From an uncultured Veillonella sp. (lineage in GTDB: Bacteria; Bacillota; Negativicutes; Veillonellales; Veillonellaceae), in assembly GCA_900757715.1 (NCBI GenBank), contig CAAEOZ010000031.1:1-15260 (forward strand): a stretch of 15,260 nucleotides of DNA, written 5' to 3'. This document shows positions 1-7,883 of this stretch, in pieces. Under the pieces are notes generated by a model that was not told the DNA's origin, did not search any database, and saw only the letters and a list, made by a program, of their open reading frames with translations. The position numbers and the translations under genes are program-made. The first letter of the stretch is position 1, and the number at the start of each line of letters is the position of its first letter.

Positions 1-308
1 CCGGAACTTGTTCCTATCCAAAGGTCTTCACCCTCTTCCATCAGAGAACTGACAAAGTTGTTCCCTAAAGAATATTTGTCATTTAAAACATTCCGATAAA
101 TCTTATTTCCGCTACCATAATAGCAGTTCAGCCCGTTACTTGTCCCTATCCATAAAAAGCCATAACTATCTTGAATTGCACACCAGGTTGTGTTATGAGA
201 CAGTCCGTTCTCTACCTGATATTTCTTAAAGGAAAACTCGGCAGATGCCATTAATGGCTCAATACAAAGAGTAATAAGACTGATAAATGCTATTATTGAC
301 TTTTTCAT
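1..308 (-). CDS. Hybrid two-component-type regulator, N-terminal part only (partial gene)
   Basis: This is the start of a gene that continues beyond the left edge; 102 codons are visible. The product begins with a signal peptide (MKKSIIAFISLITL..., small residues near 20-23). Two beta-propeller repeats of the Reg_prop type follow: GLSHNTTWCAIQDSYGFLWIG at residues 35-55 without its last residue, and a second DLWIGTS at 95-101. This arrangement is typical of the periplasmic sensor domain of Bacteroides hybrid two-component systems, which bind an oligosaccharide and activate a neighbouring SusC/SusD operon through a C-terminal AraC-type DNA-binding domain. The kinase and DNA-binding parts are outside the window, so the full architecture is inferred. 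The gene lies downstream of the PUL operon on the same strand, but has its own promoter (337-368) and is separated from the operon by a hairpin terminator. It is the likely regulator of this locus. Confidence 0.85.
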   Translation of the reverse strand, partial: MKKSIIAFISLITLCIEPLMASAEFSFKKYQVENGLSHNTTWCAIQDSYGFLWIGTSNGLNCYYGSGNKIYRNVLNDKYSLGNNFVSSLMEEGEDLWIGTSS

Positions 309-336
309 ATTATATACTCATGTCGATTCAGTGAGC

Positions 337-368
337 CAAATATAGCTATTTTAGTAACCTAAGCCAAA
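337..368 (-). promoter_or_regulatory. Bacteroides-type promoter of the regulator gene
   Basis: On the minus strand, a -33 element TTTG (368-365) is followed after exactly 20 bases by TATATTTG (344-337), a perfect match to the Bacteroides -7 consensus TAnnTTTG. Transcription would start about 20 bases upstream of the ATG at 308. Such a good match suggests constitutive, sigma-ABfr-dependent expression of the sensor, as expected for a PUL regulator. Confidence 0.7.
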
Positions 369-406
369 TCTCAAATTTATTTTCACTTGGAGAATAGATA
401 AAAGCA

Positions 407-447
407 ACACAGATAACGTCTGTTTATATCATCGACGTTATCTGTGT
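407..447 (-). terminator. Intrinsic terminator at the end of the PUL operon
   Basis: A perfect 14-bp inverted repeat (ACACAGATAACGTC at 407-420, its complement at 434-447) encloses a 13-base loop. On the minus strand the stem is followed by TGCTTTTATC, a short U-rich tract. It begins about 37 bases after the stop codon of the last operon gene (485) and lies before the promoter of the regulator gene. The other strand has no U tract, so termination would be one-way. The sequence could also be an operator, but position and tail favour a terminator. Confidence 0.7.
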
Positions 448-484
448 GCCAAACAATACATTTTACCTCATTGTCTTCAGACGA

Positions 485-1393
485 TTAATCATGCAATCCC
501 TTTTTTCTCAAATAATCCAGCATGAATCCCGGACGATCAGTCTGGAGAATCCGTGCCCCTAGCTCTTCAATCAGATATCCATAGTTTCCATCCGGATCTT
601 TTAAAGCCTGATCGTCTTCATGCCCTCCTGCAAGAGAAGCCCACAACGTATTGTACCAGATCCGACTCTTTCCCAGAATCATCGATTTCACTTTTCGAGG
701 CAAAGGATTGGAAGAATCCGAATAAACCAATTCGAAGGCAGCAGGATGCAGCTGTGTCATATAGTCCCTGACCTTCTTTTCGCCATCCTTTCCGTCAAGT
801 CCTATCACCGGTATGTAAATCACTTTATCCAGATAATCTCCAAACTCACTTTTGACAGTTTCCACCGGCTGGCCTCCTTTCATTATCACCAAACTGGCAG
901 TTCCGGTTTTCTCGAGCACAGCGTATACCTCGTCAAACACAGAATACGCCTTATCCAAGTTAAACATAATCTGACCTTTGCCTGCCAACAATGCCTCTTC
1001 CAATGTTGGAACAATATGTTCTGTCAGATTTCCATCCTTATCTTTCAGTTTCAACTTCTTGATTTCTGCCAATGTATAATCCTTAATCAATCCTTTACCA
1101 TTGGTTGTCCGGTCTACACGGTCATCGTGCATCAATATTAATTGTCCGTCTTTAGTCTTGTGAATATCAATCTCCACAATATCCACTCCCATTTGTATGG
1201 CACTATCAATTGCCGCTACGGAATTTTCCGGTGCACTCCGCCAGTTCCCCCGGTGTGCCACGACTAACACCTGATCGGACTTCGGATCTAAAAATGCCTT
1301 ACGGATCGTTTCTCCCCGTTGTGCAAACAATATAAGAGGTTGCAAACAACAGAATATCCCTAACCATATCAGTTTGTAGTTTTTCATTGTCAT
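485..1393 (-). CDS. Secreted glycerophosphodiester phosphodiesterase (GDPD family)
   Basis: This 302-residue protein would hydrolyse glycerophosphodiesters to glycerol 3-phosphate and an alcohol. An N-terminal hydrophobic signal ends near FAQ (23-25), suggesting a periplasmic protein cut by signal peptidase I. The GDPD TIM-barrel signatures are intact: AHRG with catalytic His47 and Arg48, PENS with Glu57, the metal ligands in EID (Glu74, Asp76), and HDD with the second catalytic His89. FNLDK follows at 144-148. The end (QTDRPGFMLDYL) is also typical of the family. The gene is the last of the operon, 21 bases after its neighbour. The start could be Met1 (1393) or Met3 (1387); neither has a clear ribosome binding site. 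The family assignment is firm. The natural substrate is not known; it could be a glycan with glycerophosphoryl groups, a teichoic-acid-like polymer or deacylated lipid. Confidence 0.9.
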   Translation of the reverse strand: MTMKNYKLIWLGIFCCLQPLILFAQRGETIRKAFLDPKSDQVLVVAHRGNWRSAPENSVAAIDSAIQMGVDIVEIDIHKTKDGQLILMHDDRVDRTTNGKGLIKDYTLAEIKKLKLKDKDGNLTEHIVPTLEEALLAGKGQIMFNLDKAYSVFDEVYAVLEKTGTASLVIMKGGQPVETVKSEFGDYLDKVIYIPVIGLDGKDGEKKVRDYMTQLHPAAFELVYSDSSNPLPRKVKSMILGKSRIWYNTLWASLAGGHEDDQALKDPDGNYGYLIEELGARILQTDRPGFMLDYLRKKGLHD

Positions 1394-1414
1394 TCGTTTA
1401 AATAAATTGTATCA

Positions 1415-3643
1415 TTATTCTTGATAAGCTCCCGGCCACATCGCATTTTTATCACGCGGATTCCCCAACTGGTCAGTGAAAAAAGCATCCATCTCTTCCA
1501 ACCATTTTCCAAACTCCTCACCTAAATTCTGGAAAGGACAACTATCCGGTTTAAAGCCGGTTGTGATCGCATTCTTAACAGCGTCGGAAGCAGTCCGGGT
1601 AAACTCATTCACATTCCCGTCCCAAGTATAGACAGAACGATTGGCATCCCATACGACATTTAAAGAGCTAATCGTACTGTTATACTTATCAAACTCTGAT
1701 GTTGTAAACTTGTTGGTTGATGCAGGCATGATCGTACCGCCCATCAGATTATACCCTTTGGATGTCAAATGGCGAGTATCATCACCGGACATTTCAACAA
1801 CCGGATTAGCTGCATTTTTATTCAGGATGATATTATTCATCAAGAATGATTGCCGGGCCGGCCAGGATTCACAACGAATAACAGCCCCGCTATTTTGAGC
1901 ACCATCCTCGATAATGGTAGAGTTTACAATCAACATACTCCCCGCGCCGTTAATGGTTCCATCTCTACCACTATTATTGGTAACAGTTGTATTATTCATA
2001 CATAAATGACCGTTTGACATTTGAATAGCATAACCGAACTGTCCGCCTTCATTGCCTGTAATGGAGCAATTATTCATAAAAAGAATACTCCCACTGTCAT
2101 TGACGCGAATTGCGCCTCCACGCGAAGATGCCTTGTTGTTTCTCAACTGCACATGATTTAGTTTGGCTGTCCCCTTATACATGAATATACCGGAACCACC
2201 AGCCTCACCTGAACCATTTACTCCCGCATTATAGCACTTTTCAATGATACAATGATTCAACTGTAATGTTGCATTGCCACTGCTACCATTCGCAATCAGG
2301 AATCCACCGCTATAGCCATTTATTTTCTCATTGGGATGATAACCGCAAGAGAACGTACAACCTTCAAATGTAATATCTATCTGGTTTCCTAATGTAAACA
2401 AGGAATAATCACCCGCATCCGCAATGCCGTTATTATTTGCATCTCCTGTGAAAGTAGTCAGATACCGAACAGGATCACGCTTGCTTAAATCCTTCCGGGT
2501 ACTTTGAGGATCATATCCACACACAACCTTTATTTCGACTTGTTTGCTATATCCGCTATACTCTATTTTCAGACCGGCTTCCTGATCTGCTATCAAATAG
2601 GTACCGCCTGCCACATAGATATTCTTACCATCCAATTTCTTAGCATTCGCAGTCGTGATCGCACTGTTAGTGTTAGTTCTCAATAGATTGCGTAACCCGT
2701 CTACTCCCATTGCATTATCCCAATCCATACCGGTAGCATTCCCTGTAGCATGCTCTTTCACATAATAAGCGTCCAATTGTAATTCCGTTGCATCTCCCCC
2801 ATTGATTGTACCAGTCTCCCATGGAGTGACAATCGGTTCACTCAATCTAATGACCGAACCTTCTACTTTCAAAGTAAATTCATAACAAAATCCGGCCTTT
2901 ATTGCAGGAATGCCTGGCAATACCAGATCTTCCCCCTTGTAATTTAAAGAAACGAAAGTACTATTAGGATTTGCAGCTCCCGGAGCTACGATCGCCGTAT
3001 ATTTACATCCGCTTTGTCCGGCTTTCCCTCCTTCAGGAATGGTGACATACGGTGAAACAAGTGCAGTTCCCGATGAAACATTTCCGTCCGTATATCCCTG
3101 ATAGGAACCGATTTTAACTCCTAGAGCTTTACTTTGTGAGTCTATATCGTCCAATGTCATGATAACTTTCGCCATTCTCCGGTTCATATTCAGATGAAGG
3201 ACACCTGATCCCTCATTTATAGCATCTTCTACTGTGCAAGTCATGTAGTCTGCGCTCGCCAGATTTTCCAAACTCTGCTGATTAATAGGAAGAGAGAAGT
3301 TGGCTACGCTTGTTCCTTCAGTCACCGGATAAAAGGCAGAATAAGTAACAGGTTCATTTCCCCACCTAAGATAATAGTTATCTGTAGGAGCCCATTGCCC
3401 TCCAGACAACATATAAGTCACACTACCATCTTCGCAACTCAACAGAATCTGGTCTCCATTATTAAATTGCATTTGCTGTTCATTTGTTCCTGTAGGATTA
3501 CTACGGGTATATGCAGCATCAATAACAGCATTGATCTTGATTGCACCGGAGTCTTCATTGAACACGGCTATCTCTTTATCCGTATCACAAGCTGCCATAC
3601 CCGTTAATATACATGCAGCCAATATATGTTTAGTAATTTTCAT
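1415..3643 (-). CDS. Fimbrillin-like domain fused to right-handed beta-helix, lipoprotein
   Basis: This 742-residue protein starts with a lipoprotein signal (GMAAC, Cys19). Residues 30-275 resemble the fimbrillin (Mfa-like) family, with TRS at 46-48, FNNGDQI at 60-66 and the WGNEPVTYSAFYP stretch at 94-106. From about 290 to the end it is a right-handed parallel beta-helix: repeated Asn-rich turns such as FMNNC (522-526), SRGGAIR (507-513), CMNNTTV (548-554) and LMNNIIL (601-607). The end (DQLGNPR...WPGAYQ) matches the C-terminal signature of choice-of-anchor-Q-type beta-helix proteins. The helix part is a clear paralogue of the separate 486-residue gene two genes upstream. An aspartate-rich loop (GDANNNGIADAGD, 400-412) may bind calcium. 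The gene follows the fimbrillin-like gene by 17 bases and has an unusually good Shine-Dalgarno sequence. The likely role is surface glycan binding or catalysis by an unrecognised activity; the function is unproven. Confidence 0.8.
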   Translation of the reverse strand: MKITKHILAACILTGMAACDTDKEIAVFNEDSGAIKINAVIDAAYTRSNPTGTNEQQMQFNNGDQILLSCEDGSVTYMLSGGQWAPTDNYYLRWGNEPVTYSAFYPVTEGTSVANFSLPINQQSLENLASADYMTCTVEDAINEGSGVLHLNMNRRMAKVIMTLDDIDSQSKALGVKIGSYQGYTDGNVSSGTALVSPYVTIPEGGKAGQSGCKYTAIVAPGAANPNSTFVSLNYKGEDLVLPGIPAIKAGFCYEFTLKVEGSVIRLSEPIVTPWETGTINGGDATELQLDAYYVKEHATGNATGMDWDNAMGVDGLRNLLRTNTNSAITTANAKKLDGKNIYVAGGTYLIADQEAGLKIEYSGYSKQVEIKVVCGYDPQSTRKDLSKRDPVRYLTTFTGDANNNGIADAGDYSLFTLGNQIDITFEGCTFSCGYHPNEKINGYSGGFLIANGSSGNATLQLNHCIIEKCYNAGVNGSGEAGGSGIFMYKGTAKLNHVQLRNNKASSRGGAIRVNDSGSILFMNNCSITGNEGGQFGYAIQMSNGHLCMNNTTVTNNSGRDGTINGAGSMLIVNSTIIEDGAQNSGAVIRCESWPARQSFLMNNIILNKNAANPVVEMSGDDTRHLTSKGYNLMGGTIMPASTNKFTTSEFDKYNSTISSLNVVWDANRSVYTWDGNVNEFTRTASDAVKNAITTGFKPDSCPFQNLGEEFGKWLEEMDAFFTDQLGNPRDKNAMWPGAYQE

Positions 3644-3652
3644 AACTCATCT

Positions 3653-3660
3653 CCTCCTTT
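3653..3660 (-). promoter_or_regulatory. Perfect Shine-Dalgarno sequence for the fusion lipoprotein gene
   Basis: Read on the minus strand, AAAGGAGG lies directly after the TAA stop of the upstream gene and 9 bases before the ATG at 3643. It is fully complementary to the usual bacterial 16S rRNA 3' end (CCUCCUUU). None of the other starts in this window shows such a motif, as is usual for Bacteroides. It confirms the start codon and suggests stronger or independent translation initiation of this gene. Confidence 0.75.
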
Positions 3661-4560
3661 TTATTTCTGATAGATAATCTGACCGGTTGCCCGATATTTC
3701 ATTTGCATGGTAGCCAACCGTGCCGTTTCATTTACATTCAGTGTCAGCGTATGCTCTACTCCCTTTTGCAACTCAATGGGCTCTTCAGCAGTCCATATAT
3801 ACAATTTTCCGTCATAACTGAAATTGACAGAAAAGCCTTCTATTATTGTTTGCGGGAGAAGAATACATTCATACCCATCCGTACCCTTATAAGGGGCGAT
3901 AGTTGTAGCTACAGCATCTTCCCGTGGAATGACTACCGGTTCCGGCACTGACAAATCACAAATACCACCCACTATTGTACCATTTACAGCCATATCGCCC
4001 AATTTACTGATCGCCGCATCTTCCATACCATTATTTACCGTCACTTTTATAATCAGCTTGCTCATGGCATGATCCAAAGTAACTTTCAATCTACCATCTG
4101 CGGTGAGATCCTGTTTCGGATCAACCATTGATTTAGTCAACAGGAAATCAGAAGCAATCACATTTTCTTCAGTAGTTTGGTTGCTTTGTATGTTGATAGC
4201 TAACGGAGTATCTAAACCAGCTTCCGAAATGTAAGGAGCATACGCCACTACTGTTACCGGAGTTCTTGCATTATCCCAAAGCATTTGTTGCCCGTCCGCC
4301 GTATTCCAGTCATTATTAGATTTTACCATTTGCGAATTATAATCATAAGCAATGTTTCCACTGTTATGAATGATCAGTCCAAAACTCTCCAGATTACTTG
4401 CATCATATCCGGCACGCGACACAGGAGCCTTCACTTCTGTTACAACACGGATTATATGATCTTCGGGAAAGTTGCCGGTCGGCTGCGTCCCGTCTTCAAT
4501 GTTTGAACAGCCTGTCAGACTAATGACCAAAGCGGTCATTATATAAAATTTGTTTTTCAT
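3661..4560 (-). CDS. Fimbrillin-like (Mfa-like) lipoprotein
   Basis: This 299-residue lipoprotein has the signal MKNKFYIMTALVISLTGC (lipobox LTGC, Cys18), followed by SNIEDG with acidic residues that fit surface export. The body resembles the fimbrillin/Mfa-like family: SRAGYD near 48-53, the ESFGLIIHNSG strand, WDNA followed by VTVVAYAPY, a SDFLLTKSM segment, and a HAMSKLIIKV strand typical of this fold (LDHAMSKL). The last third (GVEHTLTLNV near 280) also fits. An upstream in-frame ATG at 4605 was rejected: it would overlap the previous gene and place 15 charged or polar residues before the signal. From 4560 the gap to the previous gene is 22 bases. In PULs such proteins often act as surface glycan-binding lipoproteins rather than pilus subunits; that role is inferred. 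The pairing with two beta-helix genes is notable. Confidence 0.75.
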   Translation of the reverse strand: MKNKFYIMTALVISLTGCSNIEDGTQPTGNFPEDHIIRVVTEVKAPVSRAGYDASNLESFGLIIHNSGNIAYDYNSQMVKSNNDWNTADGQQMLWDNARTPVTVVAYAPYISEAGLDTPLAINIQSNQTTEENVIASDFLLTKSMVDPKQDLTADGRLKVTLDHAMSKLIIKVTVNNGMEDAAISKLGDMAVNGTIVGGICDLSVPEPVVIPREDAVATTIAPYKGTDGYECILLPQTIIEGFSVNFSYDGKLYIWTAEEPIELQKGVEHTLTLNVNETARLATMQMKYRATGQIIYQK

Positions 4561-4582
4561 ATCACAATTACTTTTTAAAGAT

Positions 4583-6043
4583 TCAGTTGGACAATACAGC
4601 ATCATAAGCTCCCATTTGCATCTTATCAGGATTGCGTGTCACGCCACGCTGATCCAATCCGAAAGCATCTTCACCCATCCATTCCACGAATACCTCACCT
4701 AAATTAACCATAGGAGAAGCAGCAGGATTGAAACTTTTCACAGCATTGATTACAGCTTGTTTGGTAGCATAACCACCCACCTGTCCGATCTGGTCAATAT
4801 TCCACTTATAAACACCCTCTTCCGTCAGGTTGCCATTCACAAGGGTAGGATAAGCAGTATCAGAAACGCCCATTGTGAAATTATTAACTCGCTGATACAA
4901 GTTATATCCCATGGAGTAAGCTTCTTTATTCGCTCCGTTCAAAATGAAGCTTGGAGCGGTAGAATTCTCGGAAATCAACAGGTTATTAATAAACTTAGTA
5001 TCACCATCAATAGAGGTTTCACATCGAAAGGCGCCATACTCCTGATCAATATCATGCCCTACAATCGTACTATTAGCGAGCATGAAACTACCTCCCCCGT
5101 TTAAAGCAGCACCTTTTCCCGGATTTCCGACAATGGTTGTGTTATTCATACAAATATGTCCCGATGATATCTGAATACCGACCCCAAAAAGTTCTCTTAC
5201 TGAATTGCCAGTTATCAGGCAATTATTCATAAACACAACAGCCTTATTGCTGTTACACCGTATTGCTCCGCCACGGCTATCCGCCGCATTATCCAGGAAC
5301 TTCACATTGTTCAGTTTCGAGCTCCCGGAAGCAATAAGAATAGCTGTACCTCCCGCTACTCCTCCTTGCCCGTTGACAGCTTCCGTTTTACAATCCCTGA
5401 TAATACAATCCGTTAATTCGACAGAGGTGCTATTGACGTTACCATTGATATAAATTCCGCTACCACACTCGTTAGACTTGGCATCATTATTAGAAAGGTA
5501 CCCATATTGAAAAGTAACTCCTTCAATCCCAATAATCCCTCCTTTCACCAACAATAGTCCGCAATCACCGGAATCAGCCTGATTATTACCGTTTACATCT
5601 CCGCTGATCACTGTCTTATACGTATCAATACGACGATTAGTCAGATCTGTCCCTTCGCTCAACAAACTATATCCTCCTTTGATCGCTTTAATGTCTTTGC
5701 GGATAATCACCCCGAGTCCTCCGGTCTCGGACATCACATATTTTCCCTGGCTCATGTAAATAGTACTCTTGGACAGATCGATAGATCCACTCAATAATTT
5801 GCGAAAACCAGCTACATCCATTGCCTGATCCCATGAAGTACCATCCATGTCCCCTTCACCGAATTGAGTTACAAAATAACTTTCCAGTCCTTTTTGCAAG
5901 ACAACTTCTTCATCCAGATCATCATCATAATCAGTAATCATCGGAGGATCAACCATCTCATAATCTTCCTGACACGCCTGGCTCACTAAAATAGTGAAGG
6001 CCAGAAGCCCAATCTTTGATATTGTGAGCAACTTATTTTTCAT
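4583..6043 (-). CDS. Right-handed beta-helix lipoprotein (choice-of-anchor-Q type)
   Basis: This 486-residue protein has a signal peptide ending SQAC (Cys24, a somewhat atypical lipobox), followed by QEDYE, acidic residues that fit surface display. After a short acidic linker (38-46, DYDDDLDEE), residues 55-480 form a parallel beta-helix with repeated turns: TSWDQAMDVAGFRKLL (69-84), SRGGAIRC (256-263), FMNNCLITGN (271-280), CMNNTTIVGN (298-307) and MLANSTIVG (321-329). The C-terminal DQRGVTRN...MGAYD motif (464-481) is the standard ending of the family. An aspartate-rich loop (GDVNGNNQADSGD, 148-160) may bind calcium. It is closely related to the C-terminal part of the 742-residue fusion protein downstream. 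The gene lies 52 bases after the SusD-like gene. Beta-helix proteins include pectate lyases and other polysaccharide-active enzymes, but no known catalytic set is recognised here. It could be a binding protein or an undescribed lyase or hydrolase. Confidence 0.8.
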   Translation of the reverse strand: MKNKLLTISKIGLLAFTILVSQACQEDYEMVDPPMITDYDDDLDEEVVLQKGLESYFVTQFGEGDMDGTSWDQAMDVAGFRKLLSGSIDLSKSTIYMSQGKYVMSETGGLGVIIRKDIKAIKGGYSLLSEGTDLTNRRIDTYKTVISGDVNGNNQADSGDCGLLLVKGGIIGIEGVTFQYGYLSNNDAKSNECGSGIYINGNVNSTSVELTDCIIRDCKTEAVNGQGGVAGGTAILIASGSSKLNNVKFLDNAADSRGGAIRCNSNKAVVFMNNCLITGNSVRELFGVGIQISSGHICMNNTTIVGNPGKGAALNGGGSFMLANSTIVGHDIDQEYGAFRCETSIDGDTKFINNLLISENSTAPSFILNGANKEAYSMGYNLYQRVNNFTMGVSDTAYPTLVNGNLTEEGVYKWNIDQIGQVGGYATKQAVINAVKSFNPAASPMVNLGEVFVEWMGEDAFGLDQRGVTRNPDKMQMGAYDAVLSN

Positions 6044-6095
6044 TTTTCTTCATTTTAAACTTGTACACTAAATTGAAATAACTACAGTTCACCGC

Positions 6096-7871
6096 TTAAC
6101 GGGCAATATCCGGATAACCGGGATTCTGTTTCAGATATTCATTCTGCTCCAATTGGGTCTGTGAAAACGGGAACAATTCATAATGAGTATCTGCATCCCG
6201 TTTCTTGTCCCACCATGCATCCTGAAATCTTCCGAAGCGGATCAAATCCGTACGACGACGGCTCTCCGCAAGAAATTCCCGCCCCCATTCATCAAGCATT
6301 TCTTTTAGATCAAGTACCACGTTACCTTCCGGCTGATAAGCGATATCTGCAGTAAAGTTTTCATAGTTGCGTTTACGCACGCTGTTCAACAGCTTGCCGG
6401 CCTCGCCTGCCTGTCCGAGACGAAGAAGGCATTCCGCCTGCGAATAAATAATCTCCGCCAAACGGATTTCCGTATAATCCGACTCTATAAAATATCCTCC
6501 ATCAAACGGATAGAAAGGATACTTCACACAGTAAAGCCCCGAGTTGAAATCTCCGTTTCCCAGTTTAGACTCCTGATAATTCGGGTTGGCAATATAACCG
6601 GATTCTGCGTTACCTTCAAAACGTCCCACTTGATCAAGTAGGTAAAGGACATATTGATTATCCGGATTCTTGGCATATCCCCCACTAATACTGGAATTAG
6701 CTATTTTCCCTTCCATGAAGAACATACCTTCCCGTGTATTATTACTCGTATTTACATATTGTTTATAACGTTTATCGCCTGCATATTTGGCGAATTTCTG
6801 CGTAACCATGCCCAATTCATAATCAAACAATGCACGTGGTTGCTGGTTATTATAACTTGGCGAAAGTGCATATTTGGGATTTCGGCTGCCATCTCCTTCA
6901 ATTTTCAGGTATTTCTCACAACCATAAGGAAGGGCCCGCCCGTAAACTGTTCTCTTATCATTTTTCAGATGCCAGCTAGTCAGTCCATAAGAACCGGGAA
7001 AACCGAGGATTACTTCATTACACATTTCATTATTCCAGTCAAAAGGTTCGTACCAGTTATCAGCGATTGCATAATAGCCGAATTCTCCTCCGGTAATACG
7101 CTCACACATATCAATACATTCCTGCCATTTAGGCTGTCCAATCCACTTTTCCGCATTTAAATAAAGACGTACCAGCAATGCAGCAGCCCCCGCTTTAGTA
7201 AATTGTCCTTGTTGACCGCCATTACCAGATTGTCCGATTTTGGAAGGTAAAGCTACCAGACAGACATCTCTCAACTCACTTTCGATAAAATCAAACATAA
7301 CCTGTGGAGATACCTGCTTCCGGTTTTCCGGCTGTTCATTGACCGCTTGGTCAGAAGTCGTAGTTAAGATACAATTACGGTAACTATTAAGCAGGCGAAG
7401 ATAACAATAAGCTCTCATACAACGTAGTTGCGCTTTAAAACTATCAAACTCACTGTCACTTAAATTAAATTTAGAAGGATTCAATTGAGACAAATCATCC
7501 AACACCAGATTACATTGACCGATACCGCCATACATGCCTTCCCATTCATTTGTCCAGTCTTCCTGGTTAATGTCATCGTATTGATGATAATGATATTTTT
7601 CCCATTTACCGCCATCATACCACCAAGTTCCCCGAGTAGGCGTTATCAACTGATCCCCTGTCAGTTCTTCGTGTTCATGACGTCTGACAATGGATTCATA
7701 GATATGCTCAAACGGACGAAAAACAGCGTTGATAACATCCTGTTTGGTATTATAATAGTTTTGAGACATGACTTGATCATACACCGTTTCCGACAGATCT
7801 GTACAGGATGGCAAACTAATGACTGTACCTGCCATTATCCCTAATCCAATGATATATTTTGTTATTTTCAT
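6096..7871 (-). CDS. SusD/RagB-family nutrient-binding outer membrane lipoprotein
   Basis: This 591-residue lipoprotein has the signal MKITKYIIGLGIMAGTVISL followed by PSC (Cys23). SusD proteins bind glycan on the cell surface and form the lid of the SusC channel. Family features are the N-terminal helical TPR-like segments (residues 35-160, including CMRAYCYLRLLN near 150), the EIRLAEIIYSQAECLLR helix near 465-482 and the C-terminal REFLAESRRRTDLIRFGRF segment. The length fits the larger members of the family. The gene follows the SusC-like gene by only 12 bases, as is usual for the pair. Substrate cannot be read from the sequence; the region 290-450, rich in Trp and Tyr, probably forms the binding surface. 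It would act with the two beta-helix and the fimbrillin-like lipoproteins encoded just downstream. Confidence 0.93.
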   Translation of the reverse strand: MKITKYIIGLGIMAGTVISLPSCTDLSETVYDQVMSQNYYNTKQDVINAVFRPFEHIYESIVRRHEHEELTGDQLITPTRGTWWYDGGKWEKYHYHQYDDINQEDWTNEWEGMYGGIGQCNLVLDDLSQLNPSKFNLSDSEFDSFKAQLRCMRAYCYLRLLNSYRNCILTTTSDQAVNEQPENRKQVSPQVMFDFIESELRDVCLVALPSKIGQSGNGGQQGQFTKAGAAALLVRLYLNAEKWIGQPKWQECIDMCERITGGEFGYYAIADNWYEPFDWNNEMCNEVILGFPGSYGLTSWHLKNDKRTVYGRALPYGCEKYLKIEGDGSRNPKYALSPSYNNQQPRALFDYELGMVTQKFAKYAGDKRYKQYVNTSNNTREGMFFMEGKIANSSISGGYAKNPDNQYVLYLLDQVGRFEGNAESGYIANPNYQESKLGNGDFNSGLYCVKYPFYPFDGGYFIESDYTEIRLAEIIYSQAECLLRLGQAGEAGKLLNSVRKRNYENFTADIAYQPEGNVVLDLKEMLDEWGREFLAESRRRTDLIRFGRFQDAWWDKKRDADTHYELFPFSQTQLEQNEYLKQNPGYPDIAR

Positions 7872-7883
7872 AATCGTCTTTTA

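Noticed and set aside
3661..4560. Interpretation of the fimbrillin-like gene as part of a pilus operon
   Set aside because: No other pilus subunits, anchors or tip proteins are nearby; the gene sits inside a SusCD operon, so a glycan-binding role is more likely.
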